Shown here piece by piece: positions 15,068 to 24,106 of a stretch of DNA of 51,062 nucleotides (position 1 is its first letter; the number at the start of each line of letters is the position of its first letter). Where the stretch lies: the NCBI GenBank assembly GCA_017303555.1, contig JAFLCN010000027.1, forward strand, positions 1-51,062, read 5' to 3'. The DNA is from Planctomycetota bacterium (GTDB taxonomy: Bacteria > Planctomycetota > Phycisphaerae > Phycisphaerales > UBA1924). The notes under the pieces were generated by a model. The model saw only the letters and a list, made by a program, of their open reading frames with translations. It was not told the origin of the DNA and did no database searches. The translations under genes and the position numbers were made by a program.

Positions 15068-16333
15068 ATGATCCGCGCCGGCCATGTCATCGCCCTGTGT
15101 GTTTTGGCACTCCTCACCATCGGTGTGGTGATGGTCAATTCCGCGGGATTGGGAGTGACAGGCGTTGCCGGGCCGCTGGCTCCGATCGGAACGCCGGTTC
15201 AGGCGGCTCCGATGACCCTGAAATCGGTGCTCTTCACCAGTGCGACGGCCCACATGCTTGTCGCGATGGTGATGATGGGTCTTGTGGCGTTCTTCCCGAT
15301 CCGCAGGCTGGTGGGGGGTGCCGGATCGCTGATGTCGGACCAGTACGACACGATGAAGGCCTGGACGGGGCTGGCGATCGGCGTGGTTCTCAGCCTGGCG
15401 GTGCTTTCGCTGGTGTACATGCCGGGCATCGGGCAAGCGAAGAACGGCAGCAATCGATGGATCAACATCCCGGGGTTGGGGGATGGGTTGTCGGCGCAGC
15501 CGAGCGAGATCGCCAAGTGGGGGATGCTGCTTTTGATTGCCTGGTACTGCGCGGTGCGCGGGCCTCAGATGAAGAGTTTCTTCAAGGGGCTGGCTCCGGC
15601 GCTGGTGGCGATCGGTGCGGTTGCGGGGTTCATCGTCATTGAAGACTTGGGCACCGGGCTGCTGATCACGACGGCCTGCTGCGTGCTTTTGCTGGCGGGT
15701 GGGGCACGCATCTGGCACTTCCTGATGTTTGTGCCGCTGGGGATCGCGGGTGTTGTCTTCGCCGTCATCAAGAGCCCGTACCGCCTGACGCGCATCACGA
15801 CGTTCCTCGATCCGTACAAGGACCCGGAAGGCACGGGGTATCACCAGGTGCAGTCGCTGATTGCCATCGCAAACGGGCAGGGCGCGGGGCGGGGCCTGGG
15901 CTTTGGGCTTCAGAGCAAGGGCTACCTGCCGGAAGATCGGACCGACTTCCTCTTCGCGATCATCTGCGAGGAATTGGGCATTCCGGGGGCGGCAGCGGTG
16001 ATCTTCCTGTTCGTGCTGCTGATCTGGGCGGGGCTCTCGGTCGTGAAGCATGAACGTTCGCCCGCGCTGAAGCTTTTCGCGCTCGGCGCGACGATCACGA
16101 TCGGCGTCCAGGCGGTGATCAATCTCGCGGTGGTGACGGTTGTCGCGCCGACCAAGGGGATTGCACTGCCCTTGATCAGCGCCGGCGGCACGGGTTGGAT
16201 CCTGACCGCGATGTCGCTGGGGATTCTGATCGCGATCGACCGCACGAGCGATGACGCGGAAGCCGTCGGTTCGGGCGAGATGCCTCTGCTCAAGATGGGT
16301 TCGCTGGCCGAGGCGGGATCGGTCGCGGCGTGA
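15068..16333 (+). CDS. ftsW: Peptidoglycan glycosyltransferase FtsW (SEDS family)
   Basis: FtsW is the septal SEDS glycosyltransferase. The protein is strongly hydrophobic with about ten predicted membrane segments and carries family signatures: NRWINIPG, QPSEIAKWG, IEDLGTGLL, the extracellular loop with YQVQ-like HQVQSLIAIANG, GLGFGLQSKGYLPEDRTDF and the final PLISAGGTGW. The ATG at 15068 begins directly before the first membrane helix; a TTG at 15047 is an alternative and the frame is open back into rimO. The last 4 nt overlap the murG start (GTGA), so translation of the two is probably coupled. FtsW versus RodA is decided mainly by the murG neighbour. Confidence 0.92.
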   Translation: MIRAGHVIALCVLALLTIGVVMVNSAGLGVTGVAGPLAPIGTPVQAAPMTLKSVLFTSATAHMLVAMVMMGLVAFFPIRRLVGGAGSLMSDQYDTMKAWTGLAIGVVLSLAVLSLVYMPGIGQAKNGSNRWINIPGLGDGLSAQPSEIAKWGMLLLIAWYCAVRGPQMKSFFKGLAPALVAIGAVAGFIVIEDLGTGLLITTACCVLLLAGGARIWHFLMFVPLGIAGVVFAVIKSPYRLTRITTFLDPYKDPEGTGYHQVQSLIAIANGQGAGRGLGFGLQSKGYLPEDRTDFLFAIICEELGIPGAAAVIFLFVLLIWAGLSVVKHERSPALKLFALGATITIGVQAVINLAVVTVVAPTKGIALPLISAGGTGWILTAMSLGILIAIDRTSDDAEAVGSGEMPLLKMGSLAEAGSVAA

Positions 16334-17472
16334 ACGCGGTCCGCCCAAACGACAATCTGCGGGTCGTATTCGCGGGCGGCGGCACCGGCGGACATTTGTA
16401 TCCGGCGCTCGCGGTTGCGGAGCAACTGGCGGAGCGGAGCGAACAGATCGAGTCGGTGTTCTATTGCTCGACGAGGCCGCTCGATGCTCGGATTCTTGCA
16501 GAAGAAGGCGCATCGTTCATTGCCGTTCCGGCGAGGCCGTTTTCGCTCCGACCTGTTGAGTTGGCCTCGTTTGTGCGGACGTGGTCGGGGGTCGTCCGTC
16601 GGTGTCGGAGGCAGTTGAGGCAAGAAGCGGAGCGGAATCGAGTTGTTGTGGTTGCGATGGGCGGGTTTGTGAGCGCGCCGGTGGTTGCCGCGGCACGGAA
16701 GGAGCGGTTGCCGGTGGTGCTCGTGAACCTCGATGCGACGCCGGGGCGGGCGAACAAATGGGTAGCGAAGCGGAGCGGCGTGGTGTTGACCGCGGCCGAG
16801 GTGGGCGGATTTCCGGCGTGGAAGCGGATTCGACCGATCGTGCGCTGGGCGGCGATCGCCGATGGGGATCGGCCGTTCTGCCGGCGCGAGCTGGGGCTGG
16901 ACCCGGCGGTGAACACGCTTGTTGTGACGGGCGCGAGCCAGGGCGCGCGCACGATCAACCGTCTGATGATGGAATTGATCGAGCGCAGGCGCGGAGCGTT
17001 TGAAGGCTGGCAAGTGATCCATCAGTGCGGGCCGGTCGCGACGGCGAAGGACACGCTGGATGAGCGAGGAATTGCGGCGGGTTACGAAAAAGCGGGCATT
17101 CGCGCACTTGTGAAACCTCTGTTTCGTGAGATGGGACGGGTCTTTGGCGCAGCGGATATCGCGATCGGTCGCTGCGGGGCGGGGACGGTGGCGGATGCGT
17201 GGGCGAATCGCGTTCCGTGCGTCTTCATGCCGTATCCGTATCACAAGGACCAGCATCAGCGGCTGAACGCGCTACCGCTGGAGAAGGCGGGCTGCGCCGT
17301 CATCGTGCAGGATCGGATCGATGCGCCGGCGAACGTGGCCGATGCCGGGGAAGTTCTGATCGGGCTGATGGCGGATGGCGCGAAGCGCGAGTCGATGCGG
17401 GACAAACTCCGAGAACTCGGCCCTGCGGACGGTGCTGGCGCCGTTGCCGACGCAATTCTCGCCTGCCGGTAG
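16330..17472 (+). CDS. murG: UDP-GlcNAc:lipid I N-acetylglucosaminyltransferase MurG
   Basis: MurG converts lipid I to lipid II at the inner face of the membrane. The 380-residue protein has the N-terminal GGGTGGHLYPALAVA loop, VAMGGFVSAPV, LVNLDATPGRANKW, and the donor-binding half with VTGASQGARTIN, IGRCGAGTVADAW and PYPYHKDQHQRLNA. These correspond to the GT28 signature sites. It starts with GTG overlapping the ftsW stop by 4 nt. Confidence 0.95.
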   Translation: MNAVRPNDNLRVVFAGGGTGGHLYPALAVAEQLAERSEQIESVFYCSTRPLDARILAEEGASFIAVPARPFSLRPVELASFVRTWSGVVRRCRRQLRQEAERNRVVVVAMGGFVSAPVVAAARKERLPVVLVNLDATPGRANKWVAKRSGVVLTAAEVGGFPAWKRIRPIVRWAAIADGDRPFCRRELGLDPAVNTLVVTGASQGARTINRLMMELIERRRGAFEGWQVIHQCGPVATAKDTLDERGIAAGYEKAGIRALVKPLFREMGRVFGAADIAIGRCGAGTVADAWANRVPCVFMPYPYHKDQHQRLNALPLEKAGCAVIVQDRIDAPANVADAGEVLIGLMADGAKRESMRDKLRELGPADGAGAVADAILACR

Positions 17473-17563
17473 CGTCGGAACGGGCAAAGCGCTGTGGCGC
17501 GGTACACTTGAGAAGGTCCGGGCGGTGCCTGCGCGCCCGCGACGCTTTTCGGACGTTGGTCAC

Positions 17564-18187
17564 ATGGAGAGAGGCAGCACAACTCCGACTTGGAGCGGGA
17601 CCGCGGCCGTCGTCTGCCGGGGCAAGGATGCCGCTCCGCCGATGCTGAAGGAAGCGCTGCTCCGGCGCGGGTTTGTGGTGGAGGAGGCGGAAACGACGTA
17701 TCAGGCGATCGGACGGGCTGTTCTGCTCGGACGCCAGAGTGCCGACGGTCGTGTCGTCGTGGTGCTGGTCGAACCCGCCAAGCTGGGTCGGCCGCACGAG
17801 CTTGTTGCGGCGCTTTCGTCGAGTACACCGGGCGCCGTTTGCTGGCTCTGCCGCAAGACCGCGGAGGGGATGGAACTTCGAGGCGTGACCGAGGCGGACC
17901 TTTCGGGCTGGCAGGTGGTCGGAAAGGCGTCGGTTGTTGCGGCTGTAAGTGCTGCGGCTGTCGGTGCTTCTGGAATAACTCCGATCAGACCATCGAACGA
18001 GCCCGCAGCGGGTGCGTATGAAGAGGGGGCGAAAACACCGTCTCTGCGTCTGGCCGGCGATTGGCAAGGCAGCGCAGCCGAAGTGCCGCGGAGCGGTGCG
18101 ACGGAGCTTCCACCACCGGTATTGACGGATGAAGAGTTGGCGATGTTGCTCGGAGATGACACCAGTGCGGCGGAGCCCGGCAACTGA
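17564..18187 (+). CDS. Hypothetical protein, possible degenerate receiver-like domain
   Basis: The 207-residue protein lies between murG and a diguanylate cyclase gene, 91 nt after murG and 51 nt before the next start. The first ~110 residues alternate hydrophobic strands and helices (AAVVCRGKDA, LLRRGFVVEEAETTY, VVVVLVEPAKL) in the spacing of a response-regulator receiver, but the phospho-acceptor Asp and other pocket residues are not evident. The second half is Ala/Pro-rich and probably disordered, ending in an acidic helix (LTDEELAMLL). No family was recognised. Context suggests a role with the GGDEF protein, by inference only. The ATG at 17564 is preferred since earlier in-frame starts overlap murG. 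Confidence 0.6.
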   Translation: MERGSTTPTWSGTAAVVCRGKDAAPPMLKEALLRRGFVVEEAETTYQAIGRAVLLGRQSADGRVVVVLVEPAKLGRPHELVAALSSSTPGAVCWLCRKTAEGMELRGVTEADLSGWQVVGKASVVAAVSAAAVGASGITPIRPSNEPAAGAYEEGAKTPSLRLAGDWQGSAAEVPRSGATELPPPVLTDEELAMLLGDDTSAAEPGN

Positions 18188-18238
18188 TTCAGAAGGCGGG
18201 ATGTTGAGTTTGATTTGAGTGGTTGCTGAAGGGAACGC

Positions 18239-19513
18239 ATGTCGCTGCAGGATGGACAAGCCAGGCGGGTGATTCTGGTCGGCCGTACCGGGCTGGATGC
18301 GAAGCTGCGTCTGGACCCGGAGCTGGAGCTGCTGCGCGTGCGGAACCCGATGGAGGCGATCGCGGAACTGGCGGACCCGATTGACGATCAATCGCCGGCG
18401 CGGGCCGTGGTGGTGTTTGGCGAGGGCGCGACGCCCGGATCGGGCGAGCGGGTGGATGAATCGATGAAGGCGGTGATCGAGGGGCTGCGGCTTGTCGATC
18501 CGGGCGTTGATGTGCTCGTAACAGGGCCGGCATCGGAAGCGACTGCGCGCGAAGTGGATGCGGTTGTGGATGCGGCGCGTTCGGCGGAAGAGATTCGCGA
18601 GCAGATACGTGTTCCGAGGCCGGTGTCGAAGTTGGCGAGCGTCGAGAGTGTGGAGTTGCCCCACGCGTCGAGGGTGGGGGTGGCGGTGGACTGCACAAAC
18701 GACGAGGTGCGGAACGATCCGGCTCGGGCGCTTGCCGCGGGGCATGATCCGGTGCTGGTCGTGCTGGGCGAGATTGCGAAGCGCGTGGGTGTGGATTCGC
18801 TGCGGGTGGAGCGGGGCCTGGTTGAGCAGGGCGCCGCGATCGTGTGGGGCGGCGTGGTGGTGGGGACGCTGATCGGGGAAGGGCTTCGGCCGGAGCAGCT
18901 CGCGCCGCACACGGCGGAGTTGGCGCCCTGGGTTGCGATTCGCGAGCAGATGCGTCGGCTGCGGCTCGCGGCGTATTCGGATCCGCTGACCGGGGCGTGG
19001 AACCGGCGGTACTTTGACCAGTTCCTGAACGCGGCGCTCCAGATCGCGCAGGATCAGAGGCACAGCGTGACGGTGCTGGTGTTTGACATTGATGATTTCA
19101 AGAGCTTCAACGATCGGTTCGGGCACGCCTCGGGCGACGAGATCCTGAAGGAGACCGTGCGTCTGCTCCGGAGCGTGATCCGTCCGACCGATCGCGTCTG
19201 TCGGATTGGCGGCGATGAGTTTGCGGTCATCTTCAACGAGCCGGAGGGCCCGCGCGATCCGGCGAGCCGGCACCCCAAGACGATCTACCAGATCGCCGAG
19301 CGATTCCAGAAGCAGGTGCGTGAGGCGACGTTCCCGAAGCTGACGGCGGAGGCGCCGGCGACGCTGCGGATTTCGGGCGGGCTCGCGACGTATCCGTGGG
19401 ACGGATTGACAGCGCACGACCTTGTTGCGAAGGCCGATGAGCGGGCGATGGACGGCAAGAAGCAGGGCAAGAACGTGATCATGCTCGGGCCGGGCGCGGA
19501 TGCAGCAGAGTGA
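18239..19513 (+). CDS. Diguanylate cyclase (GGDEF domain)
   Basis: The 424-residue protein makes c-di-GMP from two GTP. The C-terminal domain begins at about residue 248 (DPLTGAWNRRYFD), has VFDIDDFKSFNDRFGH, and an intact active-site GGDEF at 324-328. An inhibitory I-site RPTD at 315-318 sits exactly five residues before it, so product feedback is expected. The N-terminal ~240 residues are a sensor or receiver-like region (VILVGRTGLDAKL, RAVVVFGEGA, VDVLVTGPA) with no conserved phospho-Asp recognised and no membrane helix, so it is probably cytoplasmic. Its start resembles the receiver-like half of the preceding gene. Confidence 0.93.
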   Translation: MSLQDGQARRVILVGRTGLDAKLRLDPELELLRVRNPMEAIAELADPIDDQSPARAVVVFGEGATPGSGERVDESMKAVIEGLRLVDPGVDVLVTGPASEATAREVDAVVDAARSAEEIREQIRVPRPVSKLASVESVELPHASRVGVAVDCTNDEVRNDPARALAAGHDPVLVVLGEIAKRVGVDSLRVERGLVEQGAAIVWGGVVVGTLIGEGLRPEQLAPHTAELAPWVAIREQMRRLRLAAYSDPLTGAWNRRYFDQFLNAALQIAQDQRHSVTVLVFDIDDFKSFNDRFGHASGDEILKETVRLLRSVIRPTDRVCRIGGDEFAVIFNEPEGPRDPASRHPKTIYQIAERFQKQVREATFPKLTAEAPATLRISGGLATYPWDGLTAHDLVAKADERAMDGKKQGKNVIMLGPGADAAE

Positions 19514-19640
19514 AATAGTGTCGGATGTGAGATGTAAACGCGCGGGGCCGAGAGGTTTTGAATCGCGTTGAGCCTGCTCTGTGGCGAAGTGAACACGGGT
19601 GTCGTTCGCGCCGGATTGTGTGCGTGATGCCGCACGCGAG

Positions 19641-20780
19641 TCAATGCTGGTAGAACGGCAGGAACGGCAGCACGATCGAGACGGCGATCAGGATGATGAT
19701 GATCCACTCCAGGACTTCCATGCGCCTGGTCGCCTGCTGATCGTTGAGCTTCTGGTAGATGCTCTCGAGCACGCCGAGCTTGCGCAGGACCGAGGAGTCC
19801 CACTCCGGGTGGTGGAGGCGATCGGTCATGCGCCGGTAGAAGCGGGCGAGGAAGTGATCACCGACGAGCTTGATGGCGTTGTTCACGCCTTCGAACAGAA
19901 TGGCGGCATCGGCCTGGAGCATCGCGACTCGCCTGAGGCGACGGGTGGCGGCGCGGCCGCGGCCGGGCCTGGAGAGGATCGGATAGACCTCTTCCAGGGC
20001 GTCGTCGAGCGCTTCGTCGAGGTGGCGCATCTCGAGTAACTCGACGTTGGCGAACTCGATAAGGTCGAGCAGATCGGACGCGTCGGGCCCGATCACGAAA
20101 CCCGCGGCGAAATCCAGGATCGCGGCATCCGATTCGGAGTAGCTGATGCGCGAGCTGAGTGCCTCGTCGATCTCCTGAACGGAAAGCTTGGAGGTGTCGC
20201 CCCGGAGAATCTGGGCCATCAATGAACGGTTCTCTCGGAGCAGATTCTCGAGGTTGTCGCCCGCTTCACCGAATTGATCGAACTGAAATGCGACGTAATC
20301 CTCGACCAAATCGACCAGGCGTGAGCGGGCGATCGCCGGTTCGAGCGAGGGCAGGATCCCCTGCAATTGTGAGCGTGCCAGCTTGAGGAGCGATTGATCT
20401 TCGGCGAGCGTGTTTGCGAGGGCGATGAGGCTCCCGAGGCGTCCGGAGATCGGGATCGTGAAGACCACGCTGGCGCCGCCGAAGTCGTAGAGCGTTGTTT
20501 CCGAGCGTGTGGCGAGTTGAAAGCCGGCCTTGGCTTCCGAACTGCACGATTGCAGGAAGCGAACGGGGGCGGGGTCGAAACTGAAAGAGCGCGGGGCCCG
20601 ACGCCGGAGCTGGAGTTGCTCGCGCTGAGGGCTGGGGAGTTCGCTGCTGCGCGAGAGGATTTCGGTGGCGCGGTTGAGGTCGATCGCCTGACCGACATCG
20701 AAACAGAAGATGACCGAGCAGGTGCCGCGTATCTCGGGACCGGCCGACTGATCGAGATTTGTTTGGGTGGCCGTTGCCAT
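19641..20780 (-). CDS. RMD1/DUF155-family membrane-anchored protein
   Basis: This 379-residue protein has the pattern of the RMD1/Sif2 family (DUF155), known from yeast mitochondria and many bacteria: a mixed N-terminal domain (CSVIFCFDVGQAID, TTLYDFGGASVVF), a long helical region with VEDYVAFQFDQFGEAGDNLE, and a single C-terminal membrane anchor after RRMEVLEW. The protein ends just after that helix, so most of it faces the cytoplasm. The ATG at 20780 is preferred because GGAGG lies 3-4 nt upstream; an earlier start would add 32 residues. It is transcribed against its neighbours, between the diguanylate cyclase and murE. Biochemical function is unknown. Confidence 0.8.
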   Translation of the reverse strand: MATATQTNLDQSAGPEIRGTCSVIFCFDVGQAIDLNRATEILSRSSELPSPQREQLQLRRRAPRSFSFDPAPVRFLQSCSSEAKAGFQLATRSETTLYDFGGASVVFTIPISGRLGSLIALANTLAEDQSLLKLARSQLQGILPSLEPAIARSRLVDLVEDYVAFQFDQFGEAGDNLENLLRENRSLMAQILRGDTSKLSVQEIDEALSSRISYSESDAAILDFAAGFVIGPDASDLLDLIEFANVELLEMRHLDEALDDALEEVYPILSRPGRGRAATRRLRRVAMLQADAAILFEGVNNAIKLVGDHFLARFYRRMTDRLHHPEWDSSVLRKLGVLESIYQKLNDQQATRRMEVLEWIIIILIAVSIVLPFLPFYQH

Positions 20781-20942
20781 GAGCCTCCGGGGCAATCGCT
20801 GGAAGACAGAGTAGCGAAGACGGGGATTGAATCCGGGCGAAATCTGCGAAGCCGACGCGGAGCGGAAAGGGCGCAAAAAATGAGCCGGTGACGGGGGTGA
20901 ATGCGCCGATCAGTAGGGCGCACTCTGGAGGATCCGGGAGCC

Positions 20943-22559
20943 ATGCGGCTTGATGAGTTTTTAGCCCACGCCAACGTCGCGATGAGCGGACGCGGTTCCA
21001 TCGCCGTCGCCAGCGGGCTCTCCACGGTTCGAATCTGCGATGTGACCGAGGACAGCCGGACGGTTCTGCCCGGATCACTGTTCGTCGCGCGGGCGGGGGC
21101 AAAGGCGGACGGCCGGGCGTTTGTGCGCCAGGCGCTGAAGGCGGGTGCCGGGGCGATCCTGTGCGCCAGGGGGTCGGGGATCGATCTGGAAGCGGAGGGG
21201 GGATCGAATCAGCGGAGCGCCGTGATCGAGGCGGAAGACGTCGAGCTCGCGGCGGCGGTGCTGGCCGAGACTTTCTACGGCAACCCGAGTTCGAAGCTTC
21301 GGTGCATAGGGGTCACGGGGACCAACGGAAAAACGACCACGACTTGGCTGCTCTGGCGATTGCTGAACGGTGCGGACAAGCGTGCGGGGCTGATCGGGAC
21401 CGTCGTGATCGATGACGGCAATGAAGTTGCGCGGGCGGAGATGACGACGCCGCCGGCGATCGAGATCAGCCGCACGATGAGCGTGATGGTCGAGAGCGGC
21501 TGCAAGTTTGCGGCGATGGAGGTTTCGAGCCATTCGCTGGCGCAGAAGCGTGTTGCGGGGTTGACCTTCGGGATCGGCGCGTTCACCAACCTGACGCAGG
21601 ATCATCTCGACTTTCACAAGACGATGGAGGCGTACGGGAAGACCAAGAGCGAGCTCTTCCGGATGTTGCCGCCCGGGGGGCTCGCGGTGGTGAACGCGGG
21701 CGACGGCGCTGCGGAACAGATGCTCGGGGTCTGCGGCGCGAGATCGGTTCGATGCGTCGAGGTCGAGGGGAACGCGAAGCCTCCGGCGGACGGCGCTTCG
21801 GTGCGGATCCTGGAGATGGATCGATCGGGCATGAAGCTCGGGCTGACGGGGGCGTTCGGCGCTTTCGATGTCTGGGTGCCGCTGATCGGCTCGTTTAACG
21901 CGATGAACGTGCTGCAGGCGGTTGTCTGTGCCTCTGAGTGCGGAATGAACGCGCAGCAGATCGTTCAGGGCTGCTCGCGGCTCGATGCCCCGCCGGGAAG
22001 GCTGGAGCGGGTGCCGACGCGCGGGGATGAGCCCCTAGTGATCGTGGACTTTGCGCACACCGAGGATGGATTGCGGAACGCACTGAGCACCGTGAGCAGG
22101 GTGAAGGGCGATGGCCGATTGATCGCGGTGTTCGGGTGCGGGGGCGACAAGGACCGGACCAAGCGCCCCAAGATGGGGCGCGTCGCGAGCGAAATCGCGG
22201 ATGTGGCGATCGTCACCAGCGACAATCCGCGCACCGAGCGACCCGGGGCGATTGTCGATGCCGTGCTGGAGGGCGTGCAGGACAAAGACCGTGCGAAGGT
22301 TTCGGTGCAGGTCGATCGGCGAAGGGCGATCTTCCATGCGATCTCGTTTGCGAAGGCGAACGACATCGTTGTGATCGCGGGCAAGGGGCACGAGACGGAG
22401 CAGATCCTGCCCGATGGGCAGGGCGGCACGGTCACGCATCACTTTGACGACCGCGAAGTCGCGAAGGAGGCGATCGCGGAGCGCCGCGCAACAGTGCGGG
22501 GCAAGCACGCCGAGTCTCGGTCTTCGGAGCCCGAATCAGGAGTGGTGGCAGAATCATGA
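20943..22559 (+). CDS. murE: UDP-MurNAc-tripeptide synthetase MurE
   Basis: MurE adds the third residue to the peptidoglycan stem peptide. The 538-residue protein has the Mur ligase layout: N-terminal uridine-binding domain with DVTEDSRTVLPGSLF, the ATP loop GVTGTNGKTTTT (Lys130), the central MEVSSHSL and TNLTQDHLDFH motifs with the Lys-carbamylation region, and a C-terminal domain with VIVDFAHT. The DNPR box (TSDNPRTERP) is the signature for meso-diaminopimelate, not lysine, so the wall is predicted DAP-type. The start at 20943 fits the family N-terminus; an ATG at 20901 is an alternative. It overlaps murF by ATGA. Confidence 0.95.
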   Translation: MRLDEFLAHANVAMSGRGSIAVASGLSTVRICDVTEDSRTVLPGSLFVARAGAKADGRAFVRQALKAGAGAILCARGSGIDLEAEGGSNQRSAVIEAEDVELAAAVLAETFYGNPSSKLRCIGVTGTNGKTTTTWLLWRLLNGADKRAGLIGTVVIDDGNEVARAEMTTPPAIEISRTMSVMVESGCKFAAMEVSSHSLAQKRVAGLTFGIGAFTNLTQDHLDFHKTMEAYGKTKSELFRMLPPGGLAVVNAGDGAAEQMLGVCGARSVRCVEVEGNAKPPADGASVRILEMDRSGMKLGLTGAFGAFDVWVPLIGSFNAMNVLQAVVCASECGMNAQQIVQGCSRLDAPPGRLERVPTRGDEPLVIVDFAHTEDGLRNALSTVSRVKGDGRLIAVFGCGGDKDRTKRPKMGRVASEIADVAIVTSDNPRTERPGAIVDAVLEGVQDKDRAKVSVQVDRRRAIFHAISFAKANDIVVIAGKGHETEQILPDGQGGTVTHHFDDREVAKEAIAERRATVRGKHAESRSSEPESGVVAES

Positions 22560-24010
22560 GCTTCTGGCAACTCGAGAATCTCCGGTCGGCGATGGCGGGT
22601 GGGAGTGCGTGGCTGGTCCGCCCGGCGCGGAATGCACCAGCGGAGGCTCAGGGTGCATCGATCGACACCCGCACGCTCAAGCGGGGCAACATCTTCTTTG
22701 CTCTGCGTGGCGAGAAGGTGGACGGGCACCGGTTTCTGGATGCCGCGGCAAAGGCCGGAGCGGCGATGGCTGTTGTTGAGGATGCGGGCGCTGGCGAGAA
22801 CGCCCCCGAAGGATTGGCGCTGCTGCAGGTTGAGAATGTCGGCAAGGCCCTGCTGAGGTGTGCCGCGGAATACCGCAAGACGCTGGACGGGACCCGCGTG
22901 ATTTCGGTTGGCGGGTCGAACGGAAAGACCACGACGACGCGGCTGATCGAGGCGGTGCTTTCCCGCCATTTTCGCGGTGTTTCATCCCCGAAGAGCTTCA
23001 ACAACGCGATCGGCGTGCCGCTGACGATCCTCTCGGCGCGAGCCGGGGATCAGTACCTGCTGTGTGAAGTCGGCACGAACGCGCCGGGCGAGATCGCGGA
23101 GTTGGCGGCGGTGGTTGCGCCCGAGATCGCGGTCATCACAAGCATCGGACGCGAACACCTCGAAGGTTTGAGTTCGATCCGGGGCGTCATCGCCGAGGAA
23201 GCGAGCATCGCGACGGCGATCCGTTCCGGAGGTGTCGCGATCATCGCGGCGAACCCGCCCGAACTGAACGATGCGGTCCACGGGTTGATGGGAGGGCCAA
23301 AGGGGGCGAACATCGTCCGGTTCGGTGCATCTTCGGATGCCGAAATGCGGGTCGAATCCGTTTCGACGGACGAACTCGGGACGTCGTTCTCGATCAACAA
23401 GCGGTCGAAGTTCCGCATCCCGCTGCTGGGTGCACACAACGCAATGAACGGGGCGGCGGCGGTTGCGGTGGCACGTCGATTCGGTCTGGAAGACGGGGCG
23501 ATCGCGGCGGCGCTGGAACAGGCGTCGGGGCCCGAGATGCGGATGCGGCTCGAGGTCAAGGGGCCGATCACGCTCCTCAACGATGCGTACAACGCCAATC
23601 CCGATTCGATGCTCGCGTCGCTGAAGGCATTCGCGGATCTCGCCCGGCACCGCAATGCGGCCAGGCGCGTTGCCGTGCTTGCCGACATGCTCGAAATGGG
23701 GGAGGCCGGACCCGATGCTCATCGCGAGATCGGGGAGGCCGTCGCGGCGGACGAATCGATCGATCTGGCGATCGTTGTCGGGCCGCTGATGATGTTTGCC
23801 GCGGAACGGATTTTGAAGAAGAGGTCCGGTGAGCGGGTGTACAACCTGCCGGAGATGAACGACGAGACCGCGCGGCGTATCGCGGCGATGCTGCGTCCGG
23901 GGGACTTCGTGCTTCTGAAGGGCTCGCGGGGTATGGGGGTAGAACGGGTGGCGAAGGCGCTCGATGGAGCCGGCCGTCCGCTCCGCGAGAGGGAGGAATC
24001 GGCGGTTTGA
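22556..24010 (+). CDS. murF: UDP-MurNAc-tripeptide:D-Ala-D-Ala ligase MurF
   Basis: MurF completes the cytoplasmic pentapeptide. The 484-residue protein has the family motifs SIDTRTLKRGNIFFAL, the ATP loop GGSNGKTTTTRL, SFNNAIGVPLTIL (specific to MurF), EVGTNAPGEI and the C-terminal LLNDAYNANPDSM. The ATG start is within the last four bases of murE, so the two are translationally coupled. mraY follows 96 nt later, keeping the classical murE-murF-mraY order. Confidence 0.95.
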   Translation: MSFWQLENLRSAMAGGSAWLVRPARNAPAEAQGASIDTRTLKRGNIFFALRGEKVDGHRFLDAAAKAGAAMAVVEDAGAGENAPEGLALLQVENVGKALLRCAAEYRKTLDGTRVISVGGSNGKTTTTRLIEAVLSRHFRGVSSPKSFNNAIGVPLTILSARAGDQYLLCEVGTNAPGEIAELAAVVAPEIAVITSIGREHLEGLSSIRGVIAEEASIATAIRSGGVAIIAANPPELNDAVHGLMGGPKGANIVRFGASSDAEMRVESVSTDELGTSFSINKRSKFRIPLLGAHNAMNGAAAVAVARRFGLEDGAIAAALEQASGPEMRMRLEVKGPITLLNDAYNANPDSMLASLKAFADLARHRNAARRVAVLADMLEMGEAGPDAHREIGEAVAADESIDLAIVVGPLMMFAAERILKKRSGERVYNLPEMNDETARRIAAMLRPGDFVLLKGSRGMGVERVAKALDGAGRPLREREESAV

Positions 24011-24106
24011 TGCCCGGGGCGCAAATTGTGCTGTGGAGGGCGGCAACGGCACGAACAAACGGGACCGGCGCGCGCGATCGCCATTGGCCGGGGTGCTGAT
24101 TTCCAC

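Noticed and set aside
17300..19417. Long minus-strand open frame opposite murG and the diguanylate cyclase
   Set aside because: The opposite strand encodes conserved proteins; this frame is His/Arg-rich shadow sequence.
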